Of a DNA stretch of 64,000 nt, positions 45,342-54,474 are shown in pieces. Under the pieces are notes generated by a model, which was not told the DNA's origin, did no database searches, and saw only the letters and a list, made by a program, of their open reading frames with translations. The translations under genes and the position numbers were made by a program. How positions within the stretch are numbered: position 1 is the first letter of the stretch; every line of letters starts with the position of its first letter. The stretch is from assembly GCF_002872335.1 (NCBI RefSeq), contig NZ_NJAG01000036.1, forward strand, positions 1 to 64,000, read 5' to 3'. This DNA comes from Siphonobacter sp. BAB-5405 (GTDB lineage Bacteria; Bacteroidota; Bacteroidia; Cytophagales; Spirosomataceae).

Positions 45342-47878
45342 CTGTTGGTCGGTTTAGTATACCCGCTGATGTTTAATTTCTTCATCCGGGCTTCGAGCGT
45401 GGTGGGTTTCAAATTCAGTAGTTCCGCCGCACCGCCGTTCCCCCGAATGCGATTGTCTGATTTAGCCAAAGCCGCCAGAATAGCCGCCCGCATGGTTTTT
45501 TCAATGGGCTGTACCTGATCTGCCGAAGGGCTGGAAAAAACCGGTACGCCCGATAACGGACTCGTTCGTAGGGGTTCCGCCAGCTCCAGCGTAGCGGTAG
45601 GAGATAAGATGGCGGCTCGTTCCAGGACGTGTTCCAGTTCACGGATATTCCCCGGCCAGTCGTAAGTAAGCAGTTGTTGCAGGGAAGTATTGGCGATGCT
45701 CGTTAGCGGCTTGCCTAATTTCTTACTGAGACGCCGGAGAAAATGCATGGCTAAGGGGCGAATATCCTCGGGTCGCTCACGGAGGGGCGGTACGACAATG
45801 GGGAATACAGCCAGACGGTAGTATAAATCGGAACGAAATCGCCCTTGGGCTACTTCCTGCTGCAGGTTCCGATTCGTAGCGGCAATGATTCGGGTGTCGA
45901 TCTTGATCGGACCTTTACCCCCCAGCCGCTCAATTTCTCGTTCCTGAATGGCCCGTAGTAATTTGGCCTGTAATTCGAGTGGAAGCTCCCCGATTTCATC
46001 GAGAAACAGGGTACCGCCATTCGCTAGTTCAAACTTGCCAACCCGCTTTTCAGTGGCCCCGGTAAAGCTTCCCCGCTCGTGCCCGAACAATTCTGATTCG
46101 ATGAGTTGGGCCGGTAAGGCGGCACAATTGACTTTAACAACCGTTCGGCCTTGCCGCGTAGATCGGTTGTGGATGGCTCGGGCTACCAGCTCTTTACCCG
46201 TTCCGGTTTCACCTAGAATCAGTACCGTTGCGTCGGTTCGGGCTACCTGGCTAATGTTGGTGAATACGGCTTGTAAGGCAGAGCTGGAACCAATAATCTC
46301 CTCGAAATTATGGCTGGTCTTGATCTCTTCGGTGAGGTAGGTTTTTTCGAGTTCGAGCTGCTCACTCAGGGTTTTGATGCGTTCAAAGGCCAACAGGTTT
46401 TCCAGGGCCATTCCCATCTGAACGCTAATATCCTGTAAGGTGCTGAGGTCTTTGTAGGTGAACGCATAAGGGGCCCGACTGGCCAGTACCAGCGAGGCCA
46501 TGGCCTGATCTTTGATAAAAATGGGCACGTACATGACCGAAGGCAAACCCAGTTTCTGGTAGAGATCACTCACGGCATTACCGGATGGGCCATCCGTAAA
46601 CTGGCTGCCGACGCAAAGGGTGGGTTTCATAAGCCAGTAGGGCATATCGGCTAAGGACTGTTGCCAGTCGGCGGGCTGAAGGCCGTGCCGTTGCCCGAGT
46701 TCCTGCTCGGTTACGGTCACAAAAACACCGGCTTCTTTCTGAGCCATACTCGTCACGGAAACCGTTTCCGGAGCTGGACCAACCCGGTACAGAGCGACCA
46801 GATCCACGGGCATTCGTTCATTGATACTACCCGCCACCTGGGCCAAAACCGATCGTACATCGCTACCATTTCGAAAGGCATTGACAATCGTTAGTTCGAT
46901 GGCTTTCAGTTGGCGGCGAGCTTCTAATTCTTCGTAAGCCAGTAAATTATCCAGAGCCAGGGCAATCTGGGGCGTAATCAGACTAACGGCCTGGTACTCT
47001 TTCGGCGTAAAACCTTCCAGGCACGTACTGGATACAATAATCGTAGTTCTGGAATTACGCTTGAGCTCAATGGGAAAGAGCATCAGCGATTGTACCTGAA
47101 AATGATCCCGGCAGGAGCGGGCGGTGATGTAATGCTCACAGAGTTGCTGAAAGTCTTCACCGACAAAGATTCCGCTTTGTTCACCCAGTCGATCCGGAGC
47201 TTCCCGATCCAGTTTGTCCAGCATTTGTCCATCCGTTTGACTGGGCAACAGAGCGGTTGGATTGATCCGTACAAACGTATTTTCTGACGTTTTTTCCAGC
47301 ATCAGCCAGTAAAAAGAGGATTCATCTGGTAAGCCAATCCGCAGGTTAAGAAAGGAAAAGGGGACGAGTTGATTAATCTGCTGGGCAATGGCCAGACACA
47401 GTTGATCCCGATCCTGAATGGTAACAATAGCGTTGTTGACGGCAATCTGAATGGCCTGTTGTTGCCGGAGCTTGGCTTCTTCACTGTGAGCGTGACGATA
47501 GCGGGCTAGTTCCAGCGTGGTTAGTACGTCTTTTTCGCGAAACGGCTTGGTCAGAAAGCCGAAGGGCTGCGTGCGTTTGGCCGCTTCGAGCAGCTCGTTG
47601 CTAAGATTAGCCGACAGGAAAACGAAGGGTATGGCCTGTTCTTTCAGCCATTCGGCCAGATCAATACCCGTTTCGGGCCCAATGAGTAAAATGTCCAGTA
47701 AGACAATATCCGGTGTTCGCTGGGCCATGCGTTCCTTGGCTTCCTGTACCGATGCCGCCAAACCTAATACATCATACCCCGCGTTAGTTAGTATCCGTCG
47801 AAGATCGTGGGCAATCAGAAACTCGTCCTCCACCACCAGTAGGGAAGGGAGTCTGTTCAGTTCACCGTAGTAAGCCAT
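45338..47878 (-). CDS. Sigma-54-dependent response regulator (REC-GAF-GAF-AAA-Fis)
   Basis: 846 residues. Receiver domain (about 10-125) with acidic pocket Glu17-Asp18, phospho-Asp62 and Lys in FLTKPF; two GAF-like sensor regions (about 140-320 and 325-500); AAA+ sigma-54 activation domain (about 525-755) with Walker A GETGTGKE, the sigma-54 contact loop reading GSFTGA instead of GAFTGA, Walker [13 protein letters not shown] and [11 protein letters not shown]; and a C-terminal Fis-type HTH (about 790-842, [22 protein letters not shown]). The arrangement is FhlA-like with an added receiver. It should be phosphorylated by the convergent TPR kinase and activate an RpoN promoter; a candidate lies just upstream, before the divergent AraC gene. 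Confidence 0.93.
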   Translation of the reverse strand: MAYYGELNRLPSLLVVEDEFLIAHDLRRILTNAGYDVLGLAASVQEAKERMAQRTPDIVLLDILLIGPETGIDLAEWLKEQAIPFVFLSANLSNELLEAAKRTQPFGFLTKPFREKDVLTTLELARYRHAHSEEAKLRQQQAIQIAVNNAIVTIQDRDQLCLAIAQQINQLVPFSFLNLRIGLPDESSFYWLMLEKTSENTFVRINPTALLPSQTDGQMLDKLDREAPDRLGEQSGIFVGEDFQQLCEHYITARSCRDHFQVQSLMLFPIELKRNSRTTIIVSSTCLEGFTPKEYQAVSLITPQIALALDNLLAYEELEARRQLKAIELTIVNAFRNGSDVRSVLAQVAGSINERMPVDLVALYRVGPAPETVSVTSMAQKEAGVFVTVTEQELGQRHGLQPADWQQSLADMPYWLMKPTLCVGSQFTDGPSGNAVSDLYQKLGLPSVMYVPIFIKDQAMASLVLASRAPYAFTYKDLSTLQDISVQMGMALENLLAFERIKTLSEQLELEKTYLTEEIKTSHNFEEIIGSSSALQAVFTNISQVARTDATVLILGETGTGKELVARAIHNRSTRQGRTVVKVNCAALPAQLIESELFGHERGSFTGATEKRVGKFELANGGTLFLDEIGELPLELQAKLLRAIQEREIERLGGKGPIKIDTRIIAATNRNLQQEVAQGRFRSDLYYRLAVFPIVVPPLRERPEDIRPLAMHFLRRLSKKLGKPLTSIANTSLQQLLTYDWPGNIRELEHVLERAAILSPTATLELAEPLRTSPLSGVPVFSSPSADQVQPIEKTMRAAILAALAKSDNRIRGNGGAAELLNLKPTTLEARMKKLNISGYTKPTNS

Positions 47879-47904
47879 AGCCGTTTTGTGAATTTAATAC
47901 GGAG

Positions 47905-47934
47905 TAAAGATACAAGAGGCGATTTACGCACAAA
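47905..47934 (-). promoter_or_regulatory. Bacteroidota-type promoter of the sigma-54 regulator gene
   Basis: Minus strand reads TTTG, 18 bases, TATCTTTA (one mismatch to TAnnTTTG), ending 26 bases before the ATG at 47878. It lies beside the palindrome at 47940, so the regulator could affect its own transcription. Confidence 0.5.
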
Positions 47935-47939
47935 CGAAG

Positions 47940-47972
47940 CTCCAATATATTGGAGGCTCTATTCTATTGGAG
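47940..47972. promoter_or_regulatory. Palindromic operator plus half-site, putative sigma-54 activator binding site
   Basis: CTCCAATATATTGGAG (47940-47955) is a perfect 16-bp palindrome, and the half-site TATTGGAG recurs at 47965-47972, 17 bp on. It lies 78-110 bp upstream of the sigma-54-like promoter at 48050, a normal enhancer distance, and next to the promoter of the Fis-type regulator gene. Confidence 0.55.
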
Positions 47973-48049
47973 ATGAATGTTACTAACGCGAGAATGTTAA
48001 ATTTCTGATTATCAGTAGATAGAGTTTTGGAAGTGGTTCTTTATGGCCT

Positions 48050-48066
48050 TTGGCATTGTGTTGGCT
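48050..48066 (+). promoter_or_regulatory. Sigma-54 (-24/-12) promoter-like sequence before AraC gene
   Basis: TTGGCATTGTGTTGGCT has GG and GC spaced by exactly 10 bases and 11 of 14 matches to the RpoN consensus YTGGCACGRNNNTTGCW. The start point would fall near 48078, about 32 bases before the ATG at 48110. Confidence 0.5.
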
Positions 48067-48109
48067 AACGTATCACAAGTTGATGCTCTACCTTTAAAAA
48101 TCCAGGACT

Positions 48110-48952
48110 ATGAAACGCTTCCTTTCTAACGAGTCTCTTCGTGCCCAGCAATTTGAGGTCAACCATTGGCCTGTATCAGGTAGTCGGGATACGTCCTACG
48201 AAATTGTGCTGATTCAGGCCGGTAGTGGCTCCTATCAGGTGAATGGAAATCAATCTAGGTACCAGGCCGGGGATGTGTTTTTTCTGGGACCATCGGATAA
48301 ATACAGTTTCAAGATTTCTCAAAAGACCTGCTTTTATAGTCTGTTGTTCACCATTCCTTACGTAGCCAGTCTGGTGCCGACAGGGGGTCAGGGGTGGCCA
48401 CACGTCGTCGACTATAACGTACCGTTATCGGGTACGCTCATCAGTAACCCCAGTGAACAACGAAGTCTGCGGGCCTTAGTAGAAATTATTCTGACGGAAC
48501 AACAATTGCACGGCGTACCAGCTAATTCGGTCGTTGAATCACTGATGAAGACCATTTTGAATCTATTAGATCGGTATCTTGCTCAACATTCGGTTAGCGA
48601 ATCTGCCCGGTTGGTAAGCCCTTCGGCGTTTATCCAACGCGTATTGACGTACATCGGTCAGCACATTACAGAACCTCAGTTGTTGCGAATGGAAAACATG
48701 GCGGAAGTATTCAACTATTCTGCCAGTCACCTGGCGGCCCTATTTAAGCAACAGGTGGGCGAGTCCATTCAGCAATACATCATTCAGTATAAGCTCAATC
48801 GGGTAGCCACTCGGTTAAGTCTGAGTACCCTGACCATTTCTCAAATCGCGGATGAATTCGGTTTCTCCGATGTTTGCCATTTAAATAAACTTTTCAAACG
48901 ACATTACCAGTACACCCCCACGGACTATCGCCGGAGTTTAGCGGTGTCTTAA
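48110..48952 (+). CDS. AraC-family transcriptional regulator
   Basis: 280 residues: cupin-like N-terminal domain (about 20-110, IVLIQAGSGSYQVNGNQSRYQAGDVFFLG), linker, and a double HTH (about 175-276; MENMAEVFNYSASHLAALFKQQVG, LTISQIADEFGFSDVCHLNKLFKRHY). It is transcribed divergently from the sigma-54 response regulator, behind a sigma-54-like promoter and palindromic site, so it may be the regulator's direct target and relay the signal to further genes. Targets unknown. Confidence 0.9.
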   Translation: MKRFLSNESLRAQQFEVNHWPVSGSRDTSYEIVLIQAGSGSYQVNGNQSRYQAGDVFFLGPSDKYSFKISQKTCFYSLLFTIPYVASLVPTGGQGWPHVVDYNVPLSGTLISNPSEQRSLRALVEIILTEQQLHGVPANSVVESLMKTILNLLDRYLAQHSVSESARLVSPSAFIQRVLTYIGQHITEPQLLRMENMAEVFNYSASHLAALFKQQVGESIQQYIIQYKLNRVATRLSLSTLTISQIADEFGFSDVCHLNKLFKRHYQYTPTDYRRSLAVS

Positions 48953-49116
48953 CCAGACGCATTTTTTCTTCCTGAAGAACGTTTCTGTAGCAGTTGAACT
49001 TTGGAGTAGTCTACCGTCGTTCCTGGTTGGACAGACTAATAGTACTTCTGTTCCAGGTTTGTCTTTTCGCAGGGAAGCGTGTATGTTTAACCGTATCACT
49101 TTTATAAACAGCAGGT

Positions 49117-49971
49117 ATGCCTACGATCCATTCATTACCGGAGGGCTTCAGCCAAAACGATCAGCTACCAATCCGGATCGTTTCGCCGGATTTTGGTCAT
49201 TTATCGCCGGAGGTCGCGGATCAATACGGACTTACGCATCGCTTGCCGTATTACTTTTTTCTTTTTGTAGTCGAGGGTTCGAGCCAGTACGGCGTAGATC
49301 TGGATACAATCGAGGTTGAAAAACACGAGGTCCTGTTCTGCTTACCGCATCAGATTCAGCAGCTTCCCCTTCACATTCACGCGAAGGATTACTATAAACT
49401 GGGCTTTGATGAAGCCTGCCTGGCCCAACTACCGAAGCCTTATCCGTTCTTACTGAATCCGCTGAACCAGCAGAAAATCCGATTTTCACCCGCTGCTGCT
49501 GGTCGGGTACAATCCATTTTCGAAATGCTCCAGACGCTATTACGCAGCCCGGATACGGAACCTGAATTGATTCTGGCCCATCTGAATAGCCTGCTTACGG
49601 AGTTAAATACAGCCTATTTTGCAGCGGACAAGAAACCGACGGATGACCGACTCGCTAAATTCATTGGCTTTAAAGTATTTGTTGAAAACAACCTGATCGA
49701 CCATCCGAGTATCAAAGCGATTGCCGAGGAACTGGCCGTGAGTACCGACAGCCTGTGCCAGATTGTCAAACACTATTCCGGTCGATCGCCCAAGGAATTC
49801 ATTACCAACCGTCTTATTTTGGAAGCCAGACGTCGGCTGTACTACGGTGAACGCTCGTCCGTAAAGGAACTGGCCTTTGAACTGGGCTTTAATGACCCGG
49901 ATTACTTCTCCCGCGTATTCAAAAAGGAAACGGGGAAAACGGTTGCCACGTTTTTTCAGGATTTGTCCTGA
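49117..49971 (+). CDS. AraC-family transcriptional regulator
   Basis: 284 residues. The N-terminal sensing domain begins PTIHSLPEGFSQ and contains YFFLFVVEGSSQYGVDLDTIEVEKHEVLFCLPHQIQ; the C-terminal double HTH (about 185-283) has HPSIKAIAEELAVSTDSLCQIVKHYSG and SSVKELAFELGFNDPDYFSRVFKKETG. The epimerase gene follows after 72 bases on the same strand, so the pair may be co-transcribed and co-regulated. Ligand unknown. Confidence 0.9.
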   Translation: MPTIHSLPEGFSQNDQLPIRIVSPDFGHLSPEVADQYGLTHRLPYYFFLFVVEGSSQYGVDLDTIEVEKHEVLFCLPHQIQQLPLHIHAKDYYKLGFDEACLAQLPKPYPFLLNPLNQQKIRFSPAAAGRVQSIFEMLQTLLRSPDTEPELILAHLNSLLTELNTAYFAADKKPTDDRLAKFIGFKVFVENNLIDHPSIKAIAEELAVSTDSLCQIVKHYSGRSPKEFITNRLILEARRRLYYGERSSVKELAFELGFNDPDYFSRVFKKETGKTVATFFQDLS

Positions 49972-50043
49972 ACCCATCGGTTTTCGTCCGGCTCCGCTAA
50001 GCGTACACGCCCGAATTTTGTTCCGTATTTAAATCATACGTAG

Positions 50044-50874
50044 ATGAACAAGCCATTCGGAAAAATACTGTTAACGGGTGTAACCGGTCTGGTGGGAGCA
50101 CGCCTGCTCCCCCGTCTCATGGAAGCGGGCTGGGATTGTCGGGCACTGGTACGTGCGGGCAAAGACGTACCGACCGGTGTGTCGATCATGGAGGGCAATT
50201 TGTTTGACCAGGCCTCGCTTGCTCAGGCCGTACAGGGGGTGGAGGCCATCATCCACCTGGCCGCTGTCTTCCGTACACCAGACCTGGATTTGATCTGGAA
50301 AAGTAACCTCGAAGGTACGCGGAACCTGATCGCTGCCGCTAAAATCCACGCTCCCAATGCCCGCTTTATTTTCGCCAGTACCACGCACGTCTACGATGCC
50401 GGCAATTTGCATCCCGGTCGCGAGGACGATCCTGTTCATCCGGAGCATCCGTACCCCGCCAGCAAAGTGGCCGCCGAAAAGGAAATACAGGAGAGCGGTT
50501 TGAACTGGTCGATTCTGCGATTTCCATTCGTGTACGGTGATGGCGATGGGCATCTGGAAACGCTGCCCCAGCTTTTGCGGGCTAGAAAATTACATTCCGC
50601 CATGCGAATGAGTACTGTTCACCACCGCGACATCGCTACGGCCATGCACCTGAGTCTGGCCGGTGCTTTCGATGGTCGCATAGTCAATATTGCCGATGAG
50701 GGTCCGGTTTCGATTTACGAACTGGTGCAGTTAGTAGGTGAAACTCTGGAGGACTCCGCGGAGCCACTTCTCAATCCCTGGTACCTGCATTCCGATGCTT
50801 CACTGGCCCGTAGTCTGGGTTTTCAGCCCGTCGTCAGAACGGTCTACCAGGCTGTAAAGGAAAGGTTACTGTAA
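50044..50874 (+). CDS. NAD-dependent epimerase/dehydratase-family protein
   Basis: 276-residue extended SDR. The NAD-binding motif TGVTGLVG is at about residues 12-19, the HLAAVFRTPDLD and NLEGTRNLIAAA segments follow, and the active-site Tyr/Lys are in YPASKVAAEK. The short C-terminal domain is of the epimerase type. It could act on a sugar nucleotide or another carbonyl substrate; not decidable. It follows an AraC gene and is convergent with the S41 peptidase. Confidence 0.88.
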   Translation: MNKPFGKILLTGVTGLVGARLLPRLMEAGWDCRALVRAGKDVPTGVSIMEGNLFDQASLAQAVQGVEAIIHLAAVFRTPDLDLIWKSNLEGTRNLIAAAKIHAPNARFIFASTTHVYDAGNLHPGREDDPVHPEHPYPASKVAAEKEIQESGLNWSILRFPFVYGDGDGHLETLPQLLRARKLHSAMRMSTVHHRDIATAMHLSLAGAFDGRIVNIADEGPVSIYELVQLVGETLEDSAEPLLNPWYLHSDASLARSLGFQPVVRTVYQAVKERLL

Positions 50875-50898
50875 GGCAGGTTTGAAGCTTGAAAGTGA

Positions 50899-52368
50899 TC
50901 AGGGCGTACCCAATTCTTGCCGGGCAAACTCAATCCAGCTCGTTTGAGCAGGGACCTTACGCATGGGAGGGATGCCCGTATACTCGTACTGAACCAGAGC
51001 CGGATTTCGGGTCGTGGAGCTTTCCAGTACATAGGCTGAATTCGGAACCGGTATCGTCATGATGTTCCCGTAGCCAATGTATCCCCCGGAGTTTTCTCCG
51101 ACGGTAACTACTTTTTTACTCCGCATACCCGCTAACACGAACGTTTCGCAGGAGCTGCCGCAGTTACGGTTATACAGAATCACCACTTTTCTGGGCTTTT
51201 CCAGGCGGATTTTAGAGGGGGTATCCGCTTTCGGCTGATCCTGACGCAGACGTATAAACGTTCCTTCCGGCACTTGTTTCATTTGCTGAATCAGATCCTT
51301 TCGGTAGTTGGTCAGGGCTGGATTGGGACTGTTTTTTAGCAAGTTTTCGTACCGTTCGATGATGCCCGACGTAGCCAAATATTCCGTAAACGAATCATCG
51401 GTGGACGGGTGGGTATACAGCAAGGGAAGCAAACGTTGATAAGCCAGCGAACTACCCCCGCCATTGTCGCGGACGTCAATGAGCAGATACGGCGTTCGTT
51501 GCAGAACGGGCGTCAATGCCTGAAAGGTAGAATCCAGAGCGGAAAGGTACTCCCGACTGAAGGTACTGATGCTTAGGTAAGCGGTACTCTCATCCAGTAG
51601 TTTAAAGGTAGTCAAAGCCGTAGGAATGGTATCCTTAACATGTTTAGAAGCAGTTGTAGCGACGGGATAGCGTTTCGTCCACTCGCCAATCCGGGTGACG
51701 GGCTGATCGATGGTTAACATTTCCAGAGCTAAAGAATGGTCCTGCAGATACCCCTGATACTGGTAGGTGTCTGCGGCCATTTTTTTGAGTTCAAGCTTTA
51801 CCTGGCCGGGCTTCCAGGTCGGACTTTTGGTTTGTAGTAAGACGCCATAATAATCCCGATAGGCGTTCTTGTTTTTCTGAATTAGCACCTGATAGGAGCC
51901 ATACAGGTCATAAATACCTTCCACCGGATCGTTTGAATGTTTGACATAGTCGTAAGCCTTTGCCGAATCCACAGCTACGGTTTCGGTGTTGCGAAAGGCG
52001 GCTGAGGCCAGGAATGCTTTGAGTTGATCGGGATCACTGACATCGAGGGTACTCGCCGCGTGCACCTGCGAGTGATGATCCTTGAAATAAGCCATGTACT
52101 GATGTAAAAACAAACTACAACGGCGTTTCCCCTCTTTCTGTATTTGCCGGCGAATGCCCCGTTTGAACGTTTCATACGTGGGTCGTTGATCAGCGGTTAC
52201 GACATGCCGGAAAGAAGCCTGATTTTTCTCTACGTAATTCGAAATGAAGGTAAACGCTTCCAGACAATCGCAATCTGCCTTTGGGGTTGTTTGGGCAAAA
52301 ACCGTTGGGTCGGAGACTAAACTACCAAGCAGAAAAATCAGATAGAAAAACGGGTGTTTAACGATCAT
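50899..52368 (-). CDS. Secreted S41-family peptidase
   Basis: 489 residues with a signal peptide (about 1-25, PTVFAQT). The N-terminal part (about 30-250) is a helical/beta region with two early Cys (CDCLEAF). The tail-specific protease core follows: LLIDVRDNGGGSSLAYQ, then VVILYNRNCGSSCETFVLAGMRSKKVVTVGENSGGYIGYGN, with the nucleophilic Ser in CGSSCETF, as in S41B/interphotoreceptor-retinol-binding-protein-like peptidases of Bacteroidota. No PDZ domain is obvious. Periplasmic or secreted; single gene. Confidence 0.9.
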   Translation of the reverse strand: MIVKHPFFYLIFLLGSLVSDPTVFAQTTPKADCDCLEAFTFISNYVEKNQASFRHVVTADQRPTYETFKRGIRRQIQKEGKRRCSLFLHQYMAYFKDHHSQVHAASTLDVSDPDQLKAFLASAAFRNTETVAVDSAKAYDYVKHSNDPVEGIYDLYGSYQVLIQKNKNAYRDYYGVLLQTKSPTWKPGQVKLELKKMAADTYQYQGYLQDHSLALEMLTIDQPVTRIGEWTKRYPVATTASKHVKDTIPTALTTFKLLDESTAYLSISTFSREYLSALDSTFQALTPVLQRTPYLLIDVRDNGGGSSLAYQRLLPLLYTHPSTDDSFTEYLATSGIIERYENLLKNSPNPALTNYRKDLIQQMKQVPEGTFIRLRQDQPKADTPSKIRLEKPRKVVILYNRNCGSSCETFVLAGMRSKKVVTVGENSGGYIGYGNIMTIPVPNSAYVLESSTTRNPALVQYEYTGIPPMRKVPAQTSWIEFARQELGTP

Positions 52369-52573
52369 TTTCAGTTGATTATACTGATGAAAGATACAAA
52401 ATAAGAAATATATGCTTATTGAATGATCGTTCAGGGAAATTTTGTTTTCCTAACGTATGCTTCTAAACGGTACTGATGAGCTAGGAGGAACAGTACATAA
52501 GACCCGCCTTCCTCAAGAAAATCCGCTACAATCTCAATCAATACCGACGCTCAGAATCGAGGTGCCGAGTCTA

Positions 52574-52603
52574 GTTTTGACTTACGAAACAGTTGGTCAA
52601 AAC
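52574..52603. promoter_or_regulatory. Inverted repeat before the SnoaL-like gene
   Basis: GTTTTGAC (52574-52581) and GTCAAAAC (52596-52603) form an 8-bp dyad with a 14-base spacer, 12 bases before the ATG at 52616; it may be an operator or a leader hairpin. Confidence 0.3.
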
Positions 52604-52615
52604 CCTTTCTCCATC

Positions 52616-52963
52616 ATGGATTATTCATCCCTACTCCGTCAGTTGTATCAGGATTTCAACGCCCGTCAGATTGACCGCGTTCTGGCCCACATGCACCACG
52701 ATGTATCCTGGCCCAATGGCTGGGAAGGCGGCTACGTGTCTGGTCACGACGAAGTACGAGCGTATTGGCTTCGACAATGGCAAGAAATCGACCCCCACGT
52801 GGAACCGCTTGCGGTAGAAACCCGACCCGACGGTCAACTCGCCGTTCACGTACATCAGGTGATCAGGGATTTAAACGGTCAGGTCGTAAACGATACGCAA
52901 CTGTATCATGTTTACCGTTTTGAAGCGGATAAAATCCAAACGATGGTCATTGAACACGAATAG
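52616..52963 (+). CDS. SnoaL/NTF2-like protein
   Basis: 115 residues from ATG 52616 (MDYSSLLRQLYQ); the 53-residue upstream extension is low-complexity and not conserved in type. The alpha+beta cone fold of NTF2-like proteins is suggested by LYQDFNARQIDRVLAHMHHDVSWPNGWEGGYVSGHDEVRAYW and the ending YHVYRFEADKIQTMVI. Members bind or isomerise small molecules; the function here is unknown. Closed by a strong terminator. Confidence 0.85.
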   Translation: MDYSSLLRQLYQDFNARQIDRVLAHMHHDVSWPNGWEGGYVSGHDEVRAYWLRQWQEIDPHVEPLAVETRPDGQLAVHVHQVIRDLNGQVVNDTQLYHVYRFEADKIQTMVIEHE

Positions 52964-52991
52964 ATGGTCTAGGCAAACTTTCGGGTATTGA

Positions 52992-53040
52992 TACCAATAA
53001 AAAGGAAGCGATCGCATGGATCGCTTCCTTTTTATTGGTA
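52992..53040. terminator. Perfect 22-bp bidirectional terminator
   Basis: 22-base arms at 52992-53013 and 53019-53040 pair exactly around the 5-base loop GCATG. The stem includes GGAAGCGATC and an A5/T5 tract, so it suits both convergent genes. Confidence 0.85.
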
Positions 53041-53056
53041 CCATAACAATTACCTA

Positions 53057-54457
53057 CTACACCAGTTTCATCTTAACGGGATCCCAGTGGATGATTTTCT
53101 TACTGAAATAACTTTCGTTACAGGCCAGGGCGGGAGCCGCGGCACGGAAACCGAATTCGGCGTCTTCCACTACGGGTTTGTTAGATCGGATGGCTTCGAA
53201 GAAATTCGTGAAGTGGTCTAAATGATCGTCGTAGCCCTGCGGTGCTTTGAAAACGATGTCTTCCTTTACTTTTCGCTTGCGTTGCTGGGGCGTCCATTTG
53301 GCGTCGTACTCTTTCTGCATTTCCTCCTGCATTTGTTTGGAGAAGGTAAAGACGGAATCATAGCCACCAAAACCGGGAGCTTCGGGCAACAGACTGTGCT
53401 TGACGGTAATGCTGTTGCCCACCACATCAATCACACCTTCGGATCCTACCAGCCGAATCACTTCCTGACCACCCGTGCCGCTGATGAAATTCACCTGTAA
53501 AGTCAGCTGGAAGGCGGCGTGCTCTTTGGTTTCGGGATACTGCATGACGCCCGACATCACATCGGGCATATTCCGGCCGTCTTTCCAGTAGCTGAATTGT
53601 CCGGTACTGTAAATGCTTTCCGGACCTTTGGAATTGGTAATCAGGTGCGTACCGCTCAGCAGGTGAATGAACAAATCACCAGCCACGCCCGTACCTACTT
53701 CTTTAAACGCCCGCCACCAGAAAAACTTCTTGGCATCAAAGGGCATTTTATCCGTTACGGCAATGAAGCGTTCCCAGTCGGTGGTACTGGCACTAGCATC
53801 TTTCGGAATGGTATATTCCCAGGCCCCAATGGAGCTTTGGCGATCATACACGGCGTTTACCATGTTGAGCTTGCCAATCTCTCCGGCGGCCAGTAATTCC
53901 TTGGCTTTGGCATAGCCGATACTACTGACCCGCTGACTGCCTACCTGCAACACCTTGCCTGATTTTTTAGCCGCCGCAATCACCGAAGGACCTTCGCTAA
54001 TTTTATACACCATCGGTTTTTCGCAGTACACGTGCTTGCCCTTGGCTAAAGCGTCCAAAGTCATGCGGGAGTGCCAGACGTCGTGCGTAGCAATGATAAC
54101 GGCGTCGATGTCTTTCCGGTCCAACAGCTCGTGGTAGTTTCGGGTCGTGAAGAGTTCTTTGCCGTACTTTTCCTTCGCGTTTTCAATTCTTCCGGTGTAC
54201 AGGTCGCAGATACCGGCCAGTTCGACACCCGGTACTTTAAGGGCCGTATTTAAGTCAAAGTGGCCCTGCACTCCGTACCCAATCACTCCCAGGCGAATGG
54301 TGTCATTGGCAGAAATTCTCTTTTCAAACTGAAGCATGCGTTCTTCCGCCTTGGCTTGTGCAGCTAGGGAAGAAAGGGGCGAAGAGGCCGCTGCCAGACT
54401 GGTAGCCGCGATTTTTTGCAGAAATTGTCTTCTTGATTTAGAGGAATGTTGATCCAT
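53057..54457 (-). CDS. Gfo/Idh/MocA-family oxidoreductase with Tat signal
   Basis: 466-residue NAD(P)-dependent oxidoreductase. The N-terminus carries a twin-arginine signal (SRRQFLQK, then a hydrophobic Ala-rich segment to about 34), so the folded protein is exported with its cofactor. Rossmann fold: IRLGVIGYGVQGHFD, AGICDLY, AVIIATHDVWHS and the sugar-oxidoreductase EKPMVYKISEG with the conserved Lys. The C-terminal alpha/beta domain has GVAGDLFIHLLSGTH. Such periplasmic enzymes in Bacteroidota often act on glycosides or sugars. It lies 17 bases after the TolB-like gene, one operon. Confidence 0.9.
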   Translation of the reverse strand: MDQHSSKSRRQFLQKIAATSLAAASSPLSSLAAQAKAEERMLQFEKRISANDTIRLGVIGYGVQGHFDLNTALKVPGVELAGICDLYTGRIENAKEKYGKELFTTRNYHELLDRKDIDAVIIATHDVWHSRMTLDALAKGKHVYCEKPMVYKISEGPSVIAAAKKSGKVLQVGSQRVSSIGYAKAKELLAAGEIGKLNMVNAVYDRQSSIGAWEYTIPKDASASTTDWERFIAVTDKMPFDAKKFFWWRAFKEVGTGVAGDLFIHLLSGTHLITNSKGPESIYSTGQFSYWKDGRNMPDVMSGVMQYPETKEHAAFQLTLQVNFISGTGGQEVIRLVGSEGVIDVVGNSITVKHSLLPEAPGFGGYDSVFTFSKQMQEEMQKEYDAKWTPQQRKRKVKEDIVFKAPQGYDDHLDHFTNFFEAIRSNKPVVEDAEFGFRAAAPALACNESYFSKKIIHWDPVKMKLV

Positions 54458-54474
54458 GAGGTGATGACGTTAAA

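Noticed and set aside
52457-52615. Upstream extension of the SnoaL-like gene
   Set aside because: The 53 extra codons have no family similarity, and the inverted repeat at 52574-52603 would lie inside the gene; the ATG at 52616 gives a normal-length protein.
52992-53040. Long perfect inverted repeat as an insertion-sequence end or miniature transposon
   Set aside because: It sits just after two convergent stop codons with a 5-base loop and A/T tracts, as expected of a bidirectional terminator; the other long dyads in the window share this position.
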